64,000 nucleotides of DNA from Cyclobacteriaceae bacterium. Its GTDB lineage: Bacteria; Bacteroidota; Bacteroidia; Cytophagales; Cyclobacteriaceae. The stretch covers positions 26,181 to 90,180 of the forward strand of contig JANQKF010000037.1 of NCBI GenBank assembly GCA_028281285.1, read 5' to 3'. Below are positions 27,312 to 36,192 of the stretch, in pieces. The notes under the pieces were generated by a model. That model made no database searches, was not told the origin of the DNA, and saw only the letters and a list, made by a program, of their open reading frames with translations. Position numbers and translations under genes: made by a program. The stretch's first letter is position 1. Each line of letters begins with the position of its first letter.

Positions 27312-28658
27312 TTATTCTTCAATAGGACTAAGAATCCAATCGGAATGTTTGAAACGTTGCCATTTTGTAGAGGCTAAGTCCTGATTTCGATCTATGATTG
27401 GATGATATTTGCTTTTATTAAGCCTGACATTGGTCTTGGCATATATTTTCAGATCAGTCAGTCCTTTTTTTTGATATTTCTTTTTCAGGTATTGCGAGTA
27501 TTGCCAGATCATGTCAGGTTTGGAGGCCAAGGCGGCCTTTTGGGCCCTGGTAATTTCAGGTCCCGGCTTAACATTCCAAGTTGAATCGTTTGTTACATCT
27601 ACTATTTCAAAATTGATATTTCCGCTCTTACTCCTAAGCATCATCCGCCATGAAAGTCTATGACCTTCTTCCGTCCATGCGACATCTCCCCTGAATCGAT
27701 GGTGGCGAACAGGCAGGAGTATCTGAACAATGAAGAATAACATCATGCCGTAAAAAACAACCTGTTTCCGTACGGGAAGTTGGTCTCTGGTAAAGGGTAC
27801 CGGCTGTGGGATTGGTTTCTTTTTTAGAAACAGCTTCCGGATGGTTTCTGGCTCAAAAAAGAGTACTGCAGCACCGATCATTAGATAAGGAAATATCCCT
27901 ATTTGGAAGACTGCTGAATTGAAAAGATGGAAGAATAATCCTACTACAAAAGCAGCAATTCGTGTTCTTTTCCAAAGCAAGAAGTAGACAATAAGTAGAT
28001 CAAAGAAAATTCCTCCATACACAACGATCTTCTGTAACCATTCTTTCTGCAGGAGTTCTCCGATAATTGGATAGCTGGCTTTACTGCGAAAAATCAACTC
28101 TATGAAATCTCCCTGCAGCCATCCGGGATATAACTTTGCTATGGCGGCATAGGTAAACACGATCCACAATAATATTTTGAAGATTGAAATGCACCAGCGA
28201 GAGCAAGTGAGACTCACCACTGAGTTTTTGTTCTTGGCATCAAAAGAAGCATATCCATGGGCAGGTACAAACCACATGAAAAGACACAATAGAATAAGAA
28301 GGTAATAATGATTGTTATAGTGTGACTTTTGCATCACATAGGTCATCGACCATAAAATTGTGAACAGACCGATTGAAAAGCGATACTGATAGCCAAGCAT
28401 TACACCTAAGCCGCAAAGCCCCATTAGGCCAAAATAAAAATACATACCCGGCCCCGGTAGAGGTTGCAGCCACTCTAAACCAATGACTGTAAAGGTGAAC
28501 TCAGGTTCAACAAAAGTCTCTCTTACCCACCCAGTTAATATTGCACCTATGGATTCTGCGAATATCAAAAGCCCAAAGAAGATCCTGAACATGACCAAAC
28601 CACTGTTATCGATTTGATCAAACTGTCTATGTAGAAGATATGTAAACCTGGATTTCAC
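27312..28658 (-). CDS. HTTM / vitamin K-dependent gamma-carboxylase-like membrane protein
   Basis: Membrane protein of 448 residues of the HTTM family, the bacterial relatives of vitamin K gamma-glutamyl carboxylase. It starts with GTG. About eight hydrophobic helices fill residues 20-325, with conserved-looking polar residues inside the bundle (MQKSHYNNHYYLLIL, WFVPAHGYASFDA). The C-terminal 120 residues form the soluble beta domain (RGDVAWTEEGHRLSWRMMLRSK). Bacterial members may carboxylate glutamate or epoxidise a quinone, but most have no proven role. Not in an obvious operon with feoAB (75 bp apart). Confidence 0.82.
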   Translation of the reverse strand: MKSRFTYLLHRQFDQIDNSGLVMFRIFFGLLIFAESIGAILTGWVRETFVEPEFTFTVIGLEWLQPLPGPGMYFYFGLMGLCGLGVMLGYQYRFSIGLFTILWSMTYVMQKSHYNNHYYLLILLCLFMWFVPAHGYASFDAKNKNSVVSLTCSRWCISIFKILLWIVFTYAAIAKLYPGWLQGDFIELIFRSKASYPIIGELLQKEWLQKIVVYGGIFFDLLIVYFLLWKRTRIAAFVVGLFFHLFNSAVFQIGIFPYLMIGAAVLFFEPETIRKLFLKKKPIPQPVPFTRDQLPVRKQVVFYGMMLFFIVQILLPVRHHRFRGDVAWTEEGHRLSWRMMLRSKSGNINFEIVDVTNDSTWNVKPGPEITRAQKAALASKPDMIWQYSQYLKKKYQKKGLTDLKIYAKTNVRLNKSKYHPIIDRNQDLASTKWQRFKHSDWILSPIEE

Positions 28659-28713
28659 GAATTCAAATTAAGGAAAATTGGAATTTTCAGCTCTCTAAAT
28701 TCGTTAACCTTTC

Positions 28714-28860
28714 ATGAACAGCGGTGCCAAGGGCAAAAAGAATAAATCAAAAGGAAAGTCAGGTCAAAAAAGGCCTTCTGATGAGTCAGAAGACAAATTC
28801 GACTTTGGAGGAATTCCCAAAAACCTGGATTTGAAGAAGAACTTGGGCTGTGGTGGCTAG
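28714..28860 (+). CDS. 48-aa basic/glycine-rich small protein
   Basis: An ATG at 28714 opens 48 codons ending TAG at 28858-28860. The N-terminal half is Lys/Gly/Ser-rich (MNSGAKGKKNKSKGKSGQK), then an acidic patch (DESEDKFDF) and a tail GGIPKNLDLKKNLGCGG with a lone Cys near the end. Support: its stop interlocks with that of the convergent murF-alr gene over CTAG, the same geometry as three other junctions here, and the composition is low-complexity but clearly structured. No membrane segment or signal. Function unknown; the Gly-Cys-Gly-Gly end could be a ligand or modification site. Confidence 0.7.
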   Translation: MNSGAKGKKNKSKGKSGQKRPSDESEDKFDFGGIPKNLDLKKNLGCGG

Positions 28861-31325
28861 CTGGCATGGTACAGCCTTCTTACTCTTGAACTTACATTTG
28901 TCAGGATTTCATATGGGATTGTACCTATACTTTCCGCAACATCTCCAATGGGTAGTCCTGACCCAAAAATGATGACTTCATCTCCTTCTTTAGCTTCAAT
29001 GTTCTTAATATCTACCATTGTCATGTCCATACATACATTGCCAATCACCGGAGCCGCCTGTCCATTGATCAGAACATGTCCTTTCCCATTGCTAAAGGCT
29101 CTTTGGAATCCGTCAGCATAACCTATGGCTATCGTGGCTATTTTCATCTCCTCATTCGCTTTTCCTTTCCTTGAATAACCGATTGTCTCACCCTTTTTTA
29201 TCCGTTTGATTTGAGAGATTACAGTCTTCATAGTACTCACTGGCATAAGTTCTGTAGATTGATTTGTAGGATCAATACCATGTAGTCCGATTCCAAGCCT
29301 AACCATATCAAACTGATATTCGGGGTAGTTCATGATTCCTGCTGAATTGAGGACATGTTTAATTATCGTTTTCCCGGTTTTTTCCTCCATTCGTTGCGAG
29401 AAATGACTGAATACCGAAATCTGATTTCTGGTAAAATCCTCATGTTCCGATTCATCTGCACCTGCCAAATGGGTGAAAACACTAGCGATTTCAATTTTCG
29501 AGACATTAATAATCTCTAATGCTTCGTCTACCTCATGAGGTTCAAACCCAAGACGGTTCATTCCTGTGTTAATATTGAAGTGAACTCTCAATGACCTATC
29601 TCTGTCGGACAATAGGCTAGCATAGGCTCTGAGCTGGTTAAGGCCAAAAAGTTCAGGTTCCAGATCAAATTTCAATAACTCTTCCATATCATCTTTGGGA
29701 TTCATCACCATGATTGGTATTGAAATTCCATTCTTCCTTAGTTCAACACCTTCATCCGTATAAGCAACTCCCAGGTAATCCACTTTGTGAAATTGAAGAA
29801 GGCCCGATATTTCTGCAGCTCCACTACCATAGGCCAGAGCTTTCACCATTACCATCAGTTTAGTCTCTTTATTGAGTCTTGAACGATAGAAGTTGAGGTT
29901 GTTGACCAGCGCGTCTAGGTCAATTTCAAGCACGGTTTCATGCACCTGATTGGATAAGCGATTGACTATTCTTTCGAATTGAAATGTTCGGGCCCCCTTG
30001 ATCAATATGATCTCGTTGCTGAAATCCTCGTCAGATATATTGGACAAAAATGAATCCGTTGATTCATAAAATTCCGTAGCCATTGAGAAATTGGAATCAT
30101 TATGTTCAATATTGGGTCCTATTCCTATCAATCTTGTAATGTTCGCGTCCTTCACAAGTTTGCTCACTTGCGAATAGAGTATTGAGTCTGGAGTGGATTG
30201 CTGCAGTATATCAGATAGAATGAGTGTTTTAAGTTTTCTTTGAGTTTGACCTTTCAAGAAATCAATGGCCATTTTAAGACCGGCAAGATCATTGTTGTAG
30301 GTATCGTCAATTAGGTAACACCCATTAACCCCCTGCTTGACCTCAAGTCTCATTTTTACTGTTTCCAGACCGTTTAGTGCATCTTGAATCTCTTCCGCGT
30401 CAAAATTGAAATACAATAGAGTCGAAATACAATGCATTAAGTTCTCTTGAGATGCAGTATCCAAAAATGGCAGCCGTAATCTGAACTCATTTTCGCAGTA
30501 AAAAACCCTATAAATAGACCCTCCGGTTGATTCGAAATTCACCATGCCATTTCCCTTAGTCGACCACGTATGACGCTTTGATGATGGGAACTTCAACTTG
30601 TCTAAGGCATCTTTGATTTGGTCATGATCATTACAAAAGATCAATGTCTTTGAATGGGAAAAGAGTTTGAGTTTTTCATAGATCTTTTGTGTTCGTGATT
30701 CAAAACCCTGATCGTGTGCTGAGCCAATGTTGGTAATTATGCCGATAGTCGGGTGGATGATGCCCTCCAGCTTCTGCATTTCACCAACTGTTGAGATGCC
30801 GGCTTCTAGTATGGCCAAGTCATGATAATGGGACATCTGCCAGACTGATAGGGGAACGCCAAGTTGCGAGTTGTAACTTCCGGGACTCTTGTACACCGAA
30901 TGTTTTATGGAAAGGCACTGCCACAGCCACTCTTTCACGATGGTCTTACCGTTACTGCCAGTAATGCCAATCACGGGGATTTCGAATTGTTTTCGATGAT
31001 GGCTCGCGATTTTTTGTAAAGCAACAAGTGAATTTTTAACCTTAAGCACATTGGCTTTTGGAAGGTTCTGGCCGGTTTCGTATTCTACTATGAAATTTCG
31101 AACTCCCTTTTCGTACAAGTTTTGAATGAAGTCATGGCCATTGTGATTATCGCCTGAAATAGCAATAAATAAGCCTTCTTCTGAGCCAATAGGAACTTTA
31201 CGGCTATCGGTAATGAGTTCTTTGATCTCAGCATCGGAATGATGTTGAATTAACTGGCCATCAACAATTTTAGAAAGAGTTCCTAATTTCAATGAGTCCT
31301 TGATTTTAAAATAGTATTGCACCAT
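28857..31325 (-). CDS. Bifunctional MurF-type ligase / alanine racemase
   Basis: Peptidoglycan precursor enzyme of 822 residues, a fusion known in Bacteroidota. N-terminal part (about 1-440): UDP-MurNAc-tripeptide:D-Ala-D-Ala ligase with the ATP loop GITGSNGKTIVKEW and the YNNDLAGLKMAI segment. C-terminal part (about 450-822): PLP alanine racemase with the lysine in MVMVKALAYGSG and conserved NTGMNRLGF and VCMDMTMVDI. Racemase makes D-Ala, the precursor of the dipeptide that MurF adds. It overlaps the upstream tRNA-binding gene by 20 nt. Confidence 0.93.
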   Translation of the reverse strand: MVQYYFKIKDSLKLGTLSKIVDGQLIQHHSDAEIKELITDSRKVPIGSEEGLFIAISGDNHNGHDFIQNLYEKGVRNFIVEYETGQNLPKANVLKVKNSLVALQKIASHHRKQFEIPVIGITGSNGKTIVKEWLWQCLSIKHSVYKSPGSYNSQLGVPLSVWQMSHYHDLAILEAGISTVGEMQKLEGIIHPTIGIITNIGSAHDQGFESRTQKIYEKLKLFSHSKTLIFCNDHDQIKDALDKLKFPSSKRHTWSTKGNGMVNFESTGGSIYRVFYCENEFRLRLPFLDTASQENLMHCISTLLYFNFDAEEIQDALNGLETVKMRLEVKQGVNGCYLIDDTYNNDLAGLKMAIDFLKGQTQRKLKTLILSDILQQSTPDSILYSQVSKLVKDANITRLIGIGPNIEHNDSNFSMATEFYESTDSFLSNISDEDFSNEIILIKGARTFQFERIVNRLSNQVHETVLEIDLDALVNNLNFYRSRLNKETKLMVMVKALAYGSGAAEISGLLQFHKVDYLGVAYTDEGVELRKNGISIPIMVMNPKDDMEELLKFDLEPELFGLNQLRAYASLLSDRDRSLRVHFNINTGMNRLGFEPHEVDEALEIINVSKIEIASVFTHLAGADESEHEDFTRNQISVFSHFSQRMEEKTGKTIIKHVLNSAGIMNYPEYQFDMVRLGIGLHGIDPTNQSTELMPVSTMKTVISQIKRIKKGETIGYSRKGKANEEMKIATIAIGYADGFQRAFSNGKGHVLINGQAAPVIGNVCMDMTMVDIKNIEAKEGDEVIIFGSGLPIGDVAESIGTIPYEILTNVSSRVRRLYHAS

Positions 31326-31644
31326 TTGGTGCTTTCTTATCCACTGTTGCTAAGATAACGTGTCCTTTTTCATCCGGGAAACCTGTCACTAGAACTTCCG
31401 ACATAAAACTGCCTATTTGTTTAGGAGGGAAGTTCACGACACATACGACCTGCTTACCAATAAGTTCATCCGCATTATAATGATGAGTGATTTGCGCACT
31501 TGACTTTTTGACCCCAATATCTGTTCCCAAATCTATTTTAAGTTTCCATGCAGGCTTCCTCGCCTCCGGAAAATCAGAGACCTCCACGATGGTACCTATG
31601 GCCAATTTGACCTTTTCAAAATCATCCCAAGTTATGAATGTCAT
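31306..31644 (-). CDS. CsaA/YgjH-like tRNA-binding domain protein
   Basis: Stand-alone OB-fold tRNA-binding protein (112 residues) of the CsaA type: ITWDDFEKVKLAIGTIVEV, DFPEARKPAWKLKIDLG, KQVVCVVNFPPKQIG, SEVLVTGF. CsaA has been linked to protein export as a chaperone in Bacillus, while homologues bind tRNA; the role here is open. Its last 20 nt overlap the start of murF-alr, so the two are co-translated. Confidence 0.9.
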   Translation of the reverse strand: MTFITWDDFEKVKLAIGTIVEVSDFPEARKPAWKLKIDLGTDIGVKKSSAQITHHYNADELIGKQVVCVVNFPPKQIGSFMSEVLVTGFPDEKGHVILATVDKKAPNGAILF

Positions 31645-31771
31645 AGAACTGTCGTTTAAAGCAAGAAACTCGTTTTGTCAACTGAAATTTGCAAAAACCT
31701 AAACATTTTAAGGGGTCTGGCGTTTAGATAATTACATTTTTTAGTATTTTTAACGCCCTTCTTAGGGTTTT

Positions 31772-32158
31772 ATGAGAACTAAAATCTCAAATATCGCCTT
31801 TATAGTTGCTCTGGGTACATTTTTGGTTCCAGGCATGCTGCAAGCTCAGGAAGGCGAAGATATCCCCGAAAAGACAGAAACTACCGAGGTAATTGCAAAA
31901 GATACTTTGCCAACAAGTGGAGAATTGGCAGTTGAAGAAGTGAAGGCCAATTCAGACGTAGTACCTGTTGGACCGTCCCCAATGTTAGATTTTACCAAGA
32001 TTCCTGCTTCAGAGCCTCTACTGGAAAAAGAAGAAAAGAAACCGGCAATTGGAACTGTTGTTAAACCAAAAAGTGAGGAATCACAATCCAACTTGTCTTT
32101 TAATTTCATCTACTACCTCTTCTACAAGTTTAAGCTTGTAGACTCAACTGACGGTTAG
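31772..32158 (+). CDS. Exported acidic/proline-rich hypothetical protein (128 aa)
   Basis: Not recognised. Residues 1-25 form a signal peptide (ending LQAQ). The mature part is a low-complexity Glu/Lys/Pro/Val stretch (EGEDIPEKTETTEVIAKD; PVGPSPMLDFTKIPASEP) and ends with an aromatic segment, SFNFIYYLFYKFKLVD, which may touch the membrane. It is likely disordered in the periplasm. It lies 79 bp before the TonB receptor, so it may be co-transcribed with it. Confidence 0.6.
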   Translation: MRTKISNIAFIVALGTFLVPGMLQAQEGEDIPEKTETTEVIAKDTLPTSGELAVEEVKANSDVVPVGPSPMLDFTKIPASEPLLEKEEKKPAIGTVVKPKSEESQSNLSFNFIYYLFYKFKLVDSTDG

Positions 32159-32198
32159 CCCTGTAAATTTTTTTTGAATTCAGTTAAGAAAATACCAA

Positions 32199-32215
32199 TT
32201 GCAATAGTGTTGCAA
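32199..32215. promoter_or_regulatory. Inverted repeat upstream of the TonB receptor
   Basis: TTGCAA-tagtg-TTGCAA: each arm is itself palindromic, 11 bp apart centre to centre, 23 nt before the receptor ATG. Candidate operator only. Confidence 0.2.
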
Positions 32216-32237
32216 ATGGTGTTACTTCACGATTCGT

Positions 32238-34622
32238 ATGCTTAAAAAGGTAGTCTCCATACTTTTTGTTGGACTTCTCACTAATGTCTCCCTGGCTCAA
32301 GGTGACGACTGCGGTTATACCTTGTCAGGCATTGTAAGGTCTACCGAAACCAGGCAGGCAATCCCCTTTGCTACTTTGCAGCTTCCGGAGCGCAAAAAAT
32401 CAATTGTGGCAGATGCGAATGGGAGATTTGTGTTTGAGAATGTCTGCTCAGGTCAATTTGAGATTTTGGTAAAGTTCGTGGGTTTCAAAGACTATCGATC
32501 TGTGGTTGCCCTGGATCAGAATGACCTTGATCTTGAGATTATGTTGGAGACCAAGGTGACTGATGTAGAAGGAGTAACGGTCGAAGGTGAGAGAGCCAAT
32601 GAAATCGCGTCATTGAATACTTCCGAGGTTAGTGAAGCAGAGATTGCTGAATCCAGGGGCGAAACCTTGGGTAGTGCATTGACCAGTATTACAGGAGTTA
32701 ATGTTCTGCAGACAGGTCCGACAATTGCTAAGCCCGTAGTTCATGGGCTTCATAGCAATAGAATCTTAATTCTTAACAACGGTATACGGCAAGAAGGACA
32801 ACAATGGGGTCAGGAACATGCTCCCGAGATTGATCCTTTTGTTGCTACGAGCCTCTCTTTGATCAAGGGAGCTGCGGCCGTAAAATATGGGTCTGACGCG
32901 ATTGGTGGTGTGATTTTAGTAAATCCACCTGACCTCCCTACTGAAGCGGGTATTTCGGGCCAATTGAACGCTGTAGGTGCCTCAAACAACAAAATGTATT
33001 CGGGTTCAGGATTCTTGGAAGGTGGTGTTAAAGGGCTAGCCGGATTTGGCTGGAGGCTTCAAGGAACCTATAAAAAAGGGGGAGATGCACGAGCTTCAGA
33101 CTATAGATTGTCGAACACCGGATTGACAGAAGAGAACTTCTCTGTTGGAATAGGTTATCACAAGCCTGGCATCGGGGCCGAAATATACTTTAGCAGCTTT
33201 GCTTCTGAAATTGGAATTTTGCGTTCAGCTCATAATAGTAGTTCGACTGACTTTGAAGATGCAATTGGCCGAGACCAACCTGCAGTAATCAATGACTTCA
33301 CTTATACCATTGACCATCCCAAGCAGGTAATCAGACATGAACTGCTGAAAGCCTTTTTTCATTCTGAAATTAACAGAATAGGCGAATTGAAATTTCTCTA
33401 TGGATATCAACGAAACCATAGAGAAGAGTTTGATATACGTAGAGGCAGCCTTCGCGACTTACCCGCACTGGCGCTGACTTTAGATACGCATACCTTTGAC
33501 CTGGACTTGGATGTTGTTCCGATTGGAAATTGGAAGAGTGATGTGGGATTGAGCTTTATGTCTCAGGTTAATGACAATCGTTTTGATCTTGGAATCAGCC
33601 CACTGATTCCAAACTTTGATAATTATACTATTGGAGGCCATTTTATTACCAGGTTTGTTCAGCCCAAATACGAGCTTGAGTTTGGTCTGAGACAGGATTT
33701 TAAACACTATCAAATTCGAAGAATTGATGAGAACAACCAGGTGGTACGCCCAGAATTTGATTTCAGCAATACCACGGGATCTCTTGGGTTTATCTTCTTT
33801 TTGGGTGAAAGAACTCTCTTCAGAACAAATATTGGGACCGCCTGGAGAGCACCTAATGTGAATGAACTGTTTAGTGATGGACTCCATCACGGTGCCGCTG
33901 CGATTGAGGAAGGTAATGATGAACTGGATAGTGAGAGTTCGATTAAATGGGTATCTAATTTGGAAAGCACAGGTGATAAGGTGGATGTGAATGCCTCAGT
34001 TTATTATAATGTGATTTCAGATTACATCTACTTGAGGCCGGAGGACATCACGTTGACAACAAGGGGAGCCTTTCCAGTTTTCAGATATACCCAAACGGAT
34101 GCAACATTCTTTGGGTTTGATCTGGATTTGACATTCAAACTTCACGAACGACTGAATTGGACGAATAGTGTTTCTTATTTGGACGCACGTGATACAGAAA
34201 ATGATAGTCCTTTGATTAATATCCCGGCTAACCGTATTCGGAGTGGCTTTGAATATCAGTTCACTGAATTTGAAAGAGTCAAAGATGCGTACTTTAACAT
34301 TAGTGCACTTTTTGTAAACCGACAACACAATGCTCCCAGGGTGGTCACTATTGAGCAAATTGAAAGAGCGAAAGAGTTTGGCTTTAATATCTTTTCAGAA
34401 AATGCCGGGGCCTTCGATATTCTGGATGCTCCTGCTGGTTATATGCAAATTGATGCTTCAGCGGGGTTTGAAATACCCTTTAATGAATCTACCTCACTTG
34501 GAGTTATCATTTCCGTTGATAATGCGCTAAACGTCAGCTATAGAGATTATATGAACCGATTCCGTTATTATGCTGATGATGTCGGAAGAAATATTAGCCT
34601 TAAACTCAATCTGAATTTCTAG
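32238..34622 (+). CDS. TonB-dependent outer-membrane receptor
   Basis: Outer-membrane active importer of 794 residues. Signal peptide 1-20 (SLAQ); a CarboxypepD_reg-like domain (about 27-115, YTLSGIVRSTETRQAIPFATL); the plug (about 125-235) with PVVHGLHSNRILILNNGIRQ and GAAAVKYGSDAIGGVILV; then a 22-strand barrel ending in LKLNLNF with a C-terminal Phe. Its length and layout match metal or siderophore receptors of the FecA/CirA/zinc-type group better than SusC, and no SusD gene follows. The substrate cannot be read from sequence. A plug motif QQWGQEHAPEIDPF with histidines hints at a metal. Confidence 0.92.
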   Translation: MLKKVVSILFVGLLTNVSLAQGDDCGYTLSGIVRSTETRQAIPFATLQLPERKKSIVADANGRFVFENVCSGQFEILVKFVGFKDYRSVVALDQNDLDLEIMLETKVTDVEGVTVEGERANEIASLNTSEVSEAEIAESRGETLGSALTSITGVNVLQTGPTIAKPVVHGLHSNRILILNNGIRQEGQQWGQEHAPEIDPFVATSLSLIKGAAAVKYGSDAIGGVILVNPPDLPTEAGISGQLNAVGASNNKMYSGSGFLEGGVKGLAGFGWRLQGTYKKGGDARASDYRLSNTGLTEENFSVGIGYHKPGIGAEIYFSSFASEIGILRSAHNSSSTDFEDAIGRDQPAVINDFTYTIDHPKQVIRHELLKAFFHSEINRIGELKFLYGYQRNHREEFDIRRGSLRDLPALALTLDTHTFDLDLDVVPIGNWKSDVGLSFMSQVNDNRFDLGISPLIPNFDNYTIGGHFITRFVQPKYELEFGLRQDFKHYQIRRIDENNQVVRPEFDFSNTTGSLGFIFFLGERTLFRTNIGTAWRAPNVNELFSDGLHHGAAAIEEGNDELDSESSIKWVSNLESTGDKVDVNASVYYNVISDYIYLRPEDITLTTRGAFPVFRYTQTDATFFGFDLDLTFKLHERLNWTNSVSYLDARDTENDSPLINIPANRIRSGFEYQFTEFERVKDAYFNISALFVNRQHNAPRVVTIEQIERAKEFGFNIFSENAGAFDILDAPAGYMQIDASAGFEIPFNESTSLGVIISVDNALNVSYRDYMNRFRYYADDVGRNISLKLNLNF

Positions 34623-34640
34623 GCTTTTTTATAGAAGCCT
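34621..34640. terminator. Possible bidirectional terminator between receptor gene and hisA
   Basis: AGGCTT / AAGCCT arms (6 bp) around a T-rich loop, overlapping both convergent stop codons. The stem is short, so confidence is low. Confidence 0.35.
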
Positions 34641-35348
34641 TGTGAGGTCGTCCAAGGTTAGATTTCCCTCGTAATAAGCCCGCCCGAAGATTACCCCTTT
34701 TACTCCTAATTCGTCTAGTTTCTGGATGTCTTCTACAGAACGTACCCCGCCACTTGCAATAAGGTTTACATGAGGAAAGCGCTCAACTATTTCTTTATAG
34801 AGTTCGAAATTTGGCCCTTCCTGAATTCCGTCTTTCGCAATGTCAGTGGTTTTGACATACTTAAGTCCTCTCATGTGGAAATAGTCGATATGATCGAAGA
34901 TGTTGATGTTGGTAGACTTCTGCCAACCTTTAATGGCGATGTTCATGTCAAGGGCATCGGCTCCAAGAGTGATTTTTTCACGACCGTACGACAGCAGCCA
35001 GGAGGCAAATAACTTTTGGTTCTCTATGGCCACCGAAGCGGCCGTAACCGAAGTAGCTCCGTATTCATAAGCTTTGCTTATATCGCCATCGGTGGCTATA
35101 CCACCACTAAAATCAACCTGAAGTCCTGTGTAATTTGCCACAGACTCCAATGCGTGATAGTTGACCGGAGAACCCTTCTTCGCACCATCAAGATCAACCA
35201 TATGTATTTTCTTAATACCATAATCCTCAAACTTCTTCGCAACATCAACAGGACTTTGCTTATAGACAGTCTCCTCCGAATAGTCACCCTGTTTAAGGCG
35301 GGTCACTTTGCCATTAAGAATTGATAGAGATGGTATAATTTCAATCAT
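34629..35348 (-). CDS. hisA: HisA, ProFAR isomerase of histidine synthesis
   Basis: TIM-barrel isomerase acting on ProFAR (fourth step of histidine synthesis). The ATG at 35348 (MIEIIPSLSILNGKVTRLKQGDY) is used; the ORF could extend to 35384 but the leader is not conserved-looking. Phosphate-binding GGI and GGVRS motifs and the catalytic Asp in MVDLDGAKKG and in TDIAKDG are present. Total 239 residues. No other his gene is near, so hisA is detached from any his operon here. Confidence 0.93.
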   Translation of the reverse strand: MIEIIPSLSILNGKVTRLKQGDYSEETVYKQSPVDVAKKFEDYGIKKIHMVDLDGAKKGSPVNYHALESVANYTGLQVDFSGGIATDGDISKAYEYGATSVTAASVAIENQKLFASWLLSYGREKITLGADALDMNIAIKGWQKSTNINIFDHIDYFHMRGLKYVKTTDIAKDGIQEGPNFELYKEIVERFPHVNLIASGGVRSVEDIQKLDELGVKGVIFGRAYYEGNLTLDDLTRLL

Positions 35349-35484
35349 GGTTGAGTATAAAGTACTACCTTCTGGGGGAGCCAAAAGTAGTGATTTTTAA
35401 AACGAAAAAATTGAGCGGGGTATTAAATATTTATTATCCGCGAGCCGAATAAATTAAGAATATTGAGGTGTAAATCAAAATTCT

Positions 35485-36192
35485 TCACTCACTGGATTTG
35501 GCATCGGTGATAAGCTTAAACCCTGAGCCATGAAGTGTAATGATCTGAATATTCTCATCCTGTTTCAACAGCTTTCTGAGCTTGGCAATATATACATCCA
35601 TACTTCGGGCATTGAAATAGCTGTCGTCTCTCCATATTATTTTGAGTGCCACCGAACGATCTAACGGCTGATTTATATGAAGACAAAGTAAGCGCAGTAG
35701 TTCAGATTCTTTTGAGGTGAGTTTAGTTTCTCCTTCAGGGCCTTCCAATAGCTGCTTATCAAAATCAAAATGAAACGAACCAAAGTCAAACACCTTCTGA
35801 TCAGAAAATTGAGGGTTTTTGTCTGCCGTTCTCCGTAGAATTGCCTGAATTCGTAGGAGTAACTCCTCCATACTAAAAGGTTTGGTGATGTAGTCGTCCG
35901 CTCCAATCTTAAATCCTTCAATAGTATCGGCCTTCATGGATTTGGCAGTAAGGAATATGATTGGTGTTTCCTTATCATCTTTTCGGATCTCTTTGGCCAT
36001 CGAAAAACCATCTTTCTTAGGAAGCATCACATCAAAGAGACAAAGGTTGTATTGGTCACGTTTAAAGGCGGCCACACCCTCTTCACCATCTCGGCATAAT
36101 GTAGTCTCATAGCCCTTAAGCGATAGATATTCATTCAAGATCTGTCCAAGATTGGGGTCATCCTCAACAACCAGTAGTTTGTATTTAGCCAT
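35485..36192 (-). CDS. OmpR-family response regulator
   Basis: DNA-binding response regulator of 235 residues. The ATG at 36192 (MAKYKLLVVEDD) is chosen; it overlaps the kinase stop by 8 nt. Receiver: D10/D11, phospho-acceptor D54 (LFDVMLP), TAKS and TKPFSMEELL. Winged-helix domain (about 135-230) with LTSKESELLRLLCLH and the recognition helix near RSMDVYIAKLRKLL. Resembles RprY. The phased TTAAC sites at 37809-37844 are its best candidate targets. Confidence 0.93.
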   Translation of the reverse strand: MAKYKLLVVEDDPNLGQILNEYLSLKGYETTLCRDGEEGVAAFKRDQYNLCLFDVMLPKKDGFSMAKEIRKDDKETPIIFLTAKSMKADTIEGFKIGADDYITKPFSMEELLLRIQAILRRTADKNPQFSDQKVFDFGSFHFDFDKQLLEGPEGETKLTSKESELLRLLCLHINQPLDRSVALKIIWRDDSYFNARSMDVYIAKLRKLLKQDENIQIITLHGSGFKLITDAKSSE

